Of a DNA stretch of 64,000 bases, positions 60,338-64,000 are shown in pieces. Position 1 is the stretch's first letter. Every line of letters starts with the position of its first letter. The position numbers and the translations under genes are program-made. The DNA is from Lachnospiraceae bacterium (GTDB lineage Bacteria > Bacillota > Clostridia > Lachnospirales > Lachnospiraceae), in NCBI GenBank assembly GCA_015258095.1, contig JABZIV010000001.1, positions 1 to 64,000 on the forward strand, in the 5' to 3' direction. The notes beneath the pieces are model-generated. The model saw only the letters and a program-made list of their open reading frames with translations, did not search any database and was not told the origin of the DNA.

Positions 60338-61273
60338 ATGGGGAAAAGAGTTCTTTTATTGGTGAACAGCAGTAGCGGGCAGGAGAAGGGCAAAGCGTTG
60401 CTTTATTCTTTTGTGGAAGAATTTGCAAAGAAGAATTGTGTAGTGACCGTCTTTCCGATTCTTCCGAGGTCGAGAAAGCTGAGCACGGATAGCATCGTGC
60501 ATAAGTATAAAGAGGCGTTTGATCTGATTGTTTGTGTCGGAGGGGACGGAACACTCCATTATCTTGTAAGCAGCGTTCTGGAAGAAGGATTACAAGTTCC
60601 CATCGGCTATATACCGACAGGCTCTACAAACGATTTTGCCGCTTCTCTGGGCATTCCGAAGGATTGGAAGGAAAATATCGACGGGATGGTAAAAGGGAAG
60701 CCGTTTTACTGTGATATCGGGCAGCTGAATGAGAAGTATTTTAACTATATTGCGGCGTTTGGCGCCTTCACCAAAGTGAGCTACGGGACAGAGCAGAAGT
60801 TGAAGAATAATCTGGGGTACATGGCGTATCTTCTGGAGTCAATTCGCACCATGCCGGAGAATCTGTCCAAGAGCTACCGCTTACAGGTTCGAAGCGCAGA
60901 GTTTTCGGAAGAAGGAGAATATATCTTCGGCGCCATATCCAATTCCCGCTCGGTGGCAGGCTTTAGCGGCTTTCCGGGGAGCTCCCGGGAGGAGAAATGG
61001 AACGTGGATTTGCAGGATGGAAAGTTTGAAGTGCTGCTGATTCGTGCGCCGAAGAATATCGCGGATTTTGGAGAAATCCTTGCAACCATCATCGGCGGCG
61101 TGATTCCGGAGGACAATCCGCAGGTACAGTTTTTTAAGACGAGTCATCTCTTTCTTTCAGCAAAAGAAGAGGTGGAGTGGACCGTGGATGGAGAGTTCGG
61201 GGGCGCTTACCGGGAAATGGAATTGAAGGTCATGGAGAAGAAAGTCGGTGTTATGTTGCCGAGTGAGGATTAA
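60338..61273 (+). CDS. Diacylglycerol kinase family lipid kinase (DgkB/YegS-like)
   Basis: 311 aa. Motifs: LLVNSSSGQEKG, VCVGGDGTLHYLVSSVL (GGDGT nucleotide loop) and YIPTGSTNDFAASLGI. C-terminal domain AISNSRSVAGFSGFPGSSREEKWN and TVDGEFGG. It likely phosphorylates diacylglycerol or a related lipid. The ATG at 60338 has a weak ribosome binding site; the nearer upstream ATG lies in the -10 box TATAAT (60286-60291), so it cannot be used. Confidence 0.88.
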   Translation: MGKRVLLLVNSSSGQEKGKALLYSFVEEFAKKNCVVTVFPILPRSRKLSTDSIVHKYKEAFDLIVCVGGDGTLHYLVSSVLEEGLQVPIGYIPTGSTNDFAASLGIPKDWKENIDGMVKGKPFYCDIGQLNEKYFNYIAAFGAFTKVSYGTEQKLKNNLGYMAYLLESIRTMPENLSKSYRLQVRSAEFSEEGEYIFGAISNSRSVAGFSGFPGSSREEKWNVDLQDGKFEVLLIRAPKNIADFGEILATIIGGVIPEDNPQVQFFKTSHLFLSAKEEVEWTVDGEFGGAYREMELKVMEKKVGVMLPSED

Positions 61274-61278
61274 CCGGA

Positions 61279-62544
61279 GTGAAGATTTGCATGCCAAGAG
61301 GAGCGGAGTTTATCATTCGCTCTTTAGAAAATGCGGGGTATGAAGCATATATTGTGGGGGGCTGTGTTCGAGATGCGCTTCTCGGACGGGCGCCGGAGGA
61401 CTGGGATATCACGACCAATGCCTTGCCGGAACAGATGAAAGCCATTTTCCCCGTGACAGTAGATACCGGGATTCAACATGGAACGCTTACCGTTCTGGTG
61501 CCTCCTGATGAGATAGAGAACGGGATTCGCAGCTTTGAAGTAACGACTTTTCGTATTGACGGAGAGTATACGGATCATCGCCATCCGAGCTCCGTTTCTT
61601 TTACTTCTTCTTTGGAGGAAGACCTGGCAAGACGGGATTTTACGATGAATGCAATGGCGTATCACATGGATAGGGGAATCATTGATCCCTATTTCGGACA
61701 GCGCGATATGGGCTCACACATCGTCCGTGCGGTAGGGAAGGCGGAGGACCGCTTTAGGGAAGATGCCCTTCGGATGATGCGGGGGATTCGTTTTTCCGCC
61801 CAGCTGGATTTTACTTTGGATGAGGAGGCAATCAGAGGGATTCAGAAGCTTCGGGAGACGCTCCTGGATGTTTCCAAAGAGAGAATTGCGGTCGAACTTT
61901 GGAAGTTGCTTGCCAGTGGGCATCCCGAGAAGGTAGCCCTCTTCTTTCATTATGGTTTGGCTCCTTTCATCACGGAAGATTTTCCGGAAATTCAGAAAAG
62001 AGGGATTCCCGACCTTCTCCCCGATGCGGCGAAAGAGAAGTGGATCCGCTTCGGCTTGTTTCTTCGGGGCGTGCCCGCACTTTCCCGGAAGATTTTACGG
62101 GAGTTGAAGCTCGATCGGGATACGATGGATAAGGCAAGCCGTTTCGCCCGCCTGTTTTCCGAGGAGGAAGTGGAGAGCCCTTATGGACTCAGAAAAAGAG
62201 TGGCGGAGTGCGGAATCGATATGACGTTCGCCTTTTATGAAGTAAAGCTTGCCCTTCTTTTGCGGAAAGAAAATGGGAAAGAGGAGCAGGAACAGTCTTG
62301 CATCGAAGAACGACTTCGTTGGCTTTCCGCTATAAAGGAGAAGGGAGATTGCGTTTCTCTTTCCAATATGGCGGTGTGCGGAAAAGACCTGATAGCACTG
62401 GGAATTGCGCCGGGAAAAGAGCTGGGCGTTCTGCTCAAAGCTTTGTTTGAGCGTGTTTTAGAATTTCCGGAAGAAAATGAAAAAGGGAAGTTGCTCAAGT
62501 ATCTTAAAGAGGAAATGCGGATGGGAGAAGAGGCGGATTTCTAG
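61279..62544 (+). CDS. cca: CCA-adding tRNA nucleotidyltransferase
   Basis: 421 aa. It adds or repairs the CCA 3' end of tRNA. The catalytic head has YIVGGCVRDALLGRAPEDWDITTNA and the conserved RRDFTMNAMAYH. The flexible-neck motif RIRFS-like GIRFSAQLDFTLDEEA is present. GTG start at 61279 fits the family's usual MKI start; an ATG 12 bases later is an alternative. It follows the lipid kinase by 5 bases, so is probably co-transcribed. Confidence 0.93.
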   Translation: MKICMPRGAEFIIRSLENAGYEAYIVGGCVRDALLGRAPEDWDITTNALPEQMKAIFPVTVDTGIQHGTLTVLVPPDEIENGIRSFEVTTFRIDGEYTDHRHPSSVSFTSSLEEDLARRDFTMNAMAYHMDRGIIDPYFGQRDMGSHIVRAVGKAEDRFREDALRMMRGIRFSAQLDFTLDEEAIRGIQKLRETLLDVSKERIAVELWKLLASGHPEKVALFFHYGLAPFITEDFPEIQKRGIPDLLPDAAKEKWIRFGLFLRGVPALSRKILRELKLDRDTMDKASRFARLFSEEEVESPYGLRKRVAECGIDMTFAFYEVKLALLLRKENGKEEQEQSCIEERLRWLSAIKEKGDCVSLSNMAVCGKDLIALGIAPGKELGVLLKALFERVLEFPEENEKGKLLKYLKEEMRMGEEADF

Positions 62545-62689
62545 ACGGGAGACAGCGGAAAGGAAACACTGTTCTGCGGGATAGATAGAATCCTGATGAA
62601 ATTCGTGCAGAGAACTCTTTTCCGTAGTAGAATGAAAAGAGTTTAAGGACGGAGCGCAGAGAGAGCAAGTAGAGAAAATGGAGGGAAGT

Positions 62690-64000
62690 ATGCTGGACTA
62701 CAAAAAGGAATTCGAGCGGTGGAAAAAAGCGGACTTGTTGGACTTCGATTTAGGGAGAGAGTTGGAGCTGATTTCCGGAAATGAGGAGGAAATCAAAGAG
62801 CATTTTGGCAGAGCACTGGAATTCGGTACTGCGGGAATTCGCGGAACGCTCGGTGTGGGAACCAATCGCATGAATCTGTTCGTGGTTCGGCAGGCGACGG
62901 AGGGGCTCGCACGCTATATTCTGGAAGAGGGACTCGAGAAATTGGTTGCCATCAGCTATGACTCCCGGTTGAAGGGGTGGACCTTTGCAAAAGAGGTCGC
63001 TTGTGTTCTTGCGGCAAATGGAATTACGGTCCGCTTATATGATGCGCTTATGCCGGTTCCGGCACTTTCCTTCGCGACGAGATACTATCATTGCAGCGCC
63101 GGAATCATGCTGACCGCTTCTCATAATCCGGCTGTCTATAACGGGTATAAGGCGTATGGCAGTGACGGCTGTCAGATGACGGACGAAGCGGCAGGAAAGG
63201 TTTATGAGAAAATCAAGGAGACGGATGTTCTGACCGGAGCGAAGACCATGCCGTTCTCTTTGGCAGTGGAGAAAGGACTGGTTCAATTTGTAGAGGAAGA
63301 ATGCAAAGAGGCATTTTACCGGGCAGTACTTTCACAGAGCGTGCATCCCGGTGTTTGCAAAGAGGCGGGACTGTCTTTGGTTTATACCCCGCTGAACGGA
63401 ACCGGTTTGGAGCCCGTAACCCGCATTTTCCGTGAACTTGGCATTTCGGATGTTACGATTGTACCGGAACAGGAGTATCCGAATGGCTATTTCACAACCT
63501 GCCCGTATCCGAATCCGGAGATTCTGGAGGCGATGGAGAAAGGGCTTGCTCTTGCGAAGGAGAAGAACGCGGACTTGCTTCTGGCAACGGATCCGGATGC
63601 CGACCGTGTCGGAATAGCCATGCGGACAGAAGACGGGAACTATGAGTTAGTCAGTGGAAATGAGATGGGCGTCCTTCTTCTGGATTATATTGCGTCCGGA
63701 AGAAAGGCGGAAGGAACCCTTCCGAAGAATTCGATTGCCGTGAAATCCATTGTCAGCACTCCGCTTGCGGATAAGATAGCGGAGCATTATGGTGTCGAGA
63801 TGCGTCATACTCTGACCGGGTTCAAGTGGATTGGAGAGCAAATCAAGTTTCTGGAAGAGAAGGGCGAGAAGGAACGCTTTCTTTTTGGATTTGAGGAGAG
63901 CTACGGCTATCTCTCCGGAACTGCCGTACGGGATAAGGACGCCGTAGTGGCATCGATGCTGATTTGTGAGATGGCGGCCTATTACCGAAAGAATGGATCC
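62690..64000 (+). CDS. pgcA: Phosphoglucomutase/phosphomannomutase (alpha-phosphohexomutase), 3' end cut
   Basis: First 437 codons of a gene that continues past the window end; the family is about 560-580 aa, so about a quarter is missing. Active-site Ser is in GIMLTASHNPAVYNGYKAYG, the metal loop in LLLATDPDADRVGIAM, and the sugar-binding loop in FGFEESYGYLSG; EFGTAGIRGTLGVGTNRMN is the N-terminal mark. It interconverts glucose-1-P and glucose-6-P, feeding surface glycan or glycogen synthesis. GGAGGGAAGT precedes the ATG. Confidence 0.93.
   Translation, partial: MLDYKKEFERWKKADLLDFDLGRELELISGNEEEIKEHFGRALEFGTAGIRGTLGVGTNRMNLFVVRQATEGLARYILEEGLEKLVAISYDSRLKGWTFAKEVACVLAANGITVRLYDALMPVPALSFATRYYHCSAGIMLTASHNPAVYNGYKAYGSDGCQMTDEAAGKVYEKIKETDVLTGAKTMPFSLAVEKGLVQFVEEECKEAFYRAVLSQSVHPGVCKEAGLSLVYTPLNGTGLEPVTRIFRELGISDVTIVPEQEYPNGYFTTCPYPNPEILEAMEKGLALAKEKNADLLLATDPDADRVGIAMRTEDGNYELVSGNEMGVLLLDYIASGRKAEGTLPKNSIAVKSIVSTPLADKIAEHYGVEMRHTLTGFKWIGEQIKFLEEKGEKERFLFGFEESYGYLSGTAVRDKDAVVASMLICEMAAYYRKNGS

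Noticed and set aside
1..64000. tRNA, rRNA genes, CRISPR arrays and prophage
   Set aside because: No cloverleaf-like or repeat-spacer pattern or phage structural gene was seen on either strand while reading by eye; a tRNAscan or CRISPR search would settle this.

Overview
The window looks like a chromosomal segment of an anaerobic, Gram-positive Firmicute, most likely a Lachnospiraceae member (Oribacterium-like; this is an inference). The grounds are a sortase-assembled pilus with class B sortase and (V/T)PTG-type signals, a DnaD/DnaC-type helicase loader pair, hybrid cluster protein with a Crp/Fnr regulator, DUF3793-flavodoxin, archaeal-type ProRS, CstA and ECF vitamin transporters, purine-rich ribosome binding sites (GGAGG) in front of almost every gene, and moderate GC. 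No rRNA, tRNA, CRISPR array or prophage was seen; the 3' end cuts through a phosphosugar mutase gene.

Layout. 1-1.0 kb: a Rpn/PD-(D/E)XK transposase-like nuclease. 1.0-10.3 kb: a pilus locus on the + strand with a 1776-aa VWA-containing tip adhesin, a backbone pilin, a class B sortase and a minor pilin. Its two internal gaps hold unusually strong RNA-like structures. 10.3-12.5 kb: an AT-rich stretch with a cluster of DnaA boxes in front of dnaD and a dnaC-like loader. 12.6-19.0 kb: PRPP synthetase, a membrane acyltransferase, then leftward genes (TPP riboswitch-thiT, a secreted cell-wall-binding repeat protein, a methyltransferase, a pseudouridine synthase). 19.1-21.9 kb: MntA/HepT toxin-antitoxin pair, RNHCP zinc protein, cardiolipin synthase. 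22-26.8 kb: zinc-ribbon membrane protein plus ABC exporter with a fused double permease, overlapping tail-to-tail with coaX; coaX-panT run leftward.

28.3-36.6 kb is one tightly overlapping + strand operon: small membrane protein, YesN-type response regulator, YesM-type kinase, two periplasmic sugar-binding proteins, a BCCT transporter and a YesL protein. It looks like a sugar-sensing system without its own ABC transporter. 36.8-40.7 kb: a hypothetical protein, a HAD phosphatase, a CmpB-type membrane protein and an aminotransferase.

40.9-47.4 kb is a nitrosative-stress/anaerobic redox island: DUF3793, flavodoxin, DUF488, hydroxylamine reductase (hcp), a Crp/Fnr regulator (HcpR-like), and a three-gene operon of DUF1858, an unknown 201-aa protein and hemerythrin. 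Three palindromes of the form TGTTGC-N4-GCAACA lie in front of flavodoxin, between hcp and the regulator, and in front of the DUF1858 operon. In each of the three target promoters the -10 box begins 28.5-29.5 bp from the palindrome centre, the geometry of class II Crp/Fnr activation. This is the most coherent new system in the window.

47.6-64 kb is mostly housekeeping: M18 aminopeptidase, APC permease, polyphosphate kinase, a spore photoproduct lyase-like radical SAM protein with a large novel N-terminal part plus an SDR, CstA, a membrane protein, ProRS, diacylglycerol kinase, CCA-adding enzyme and phosphosugar mutase. Several of these are followed by strong intrinsic terminators.
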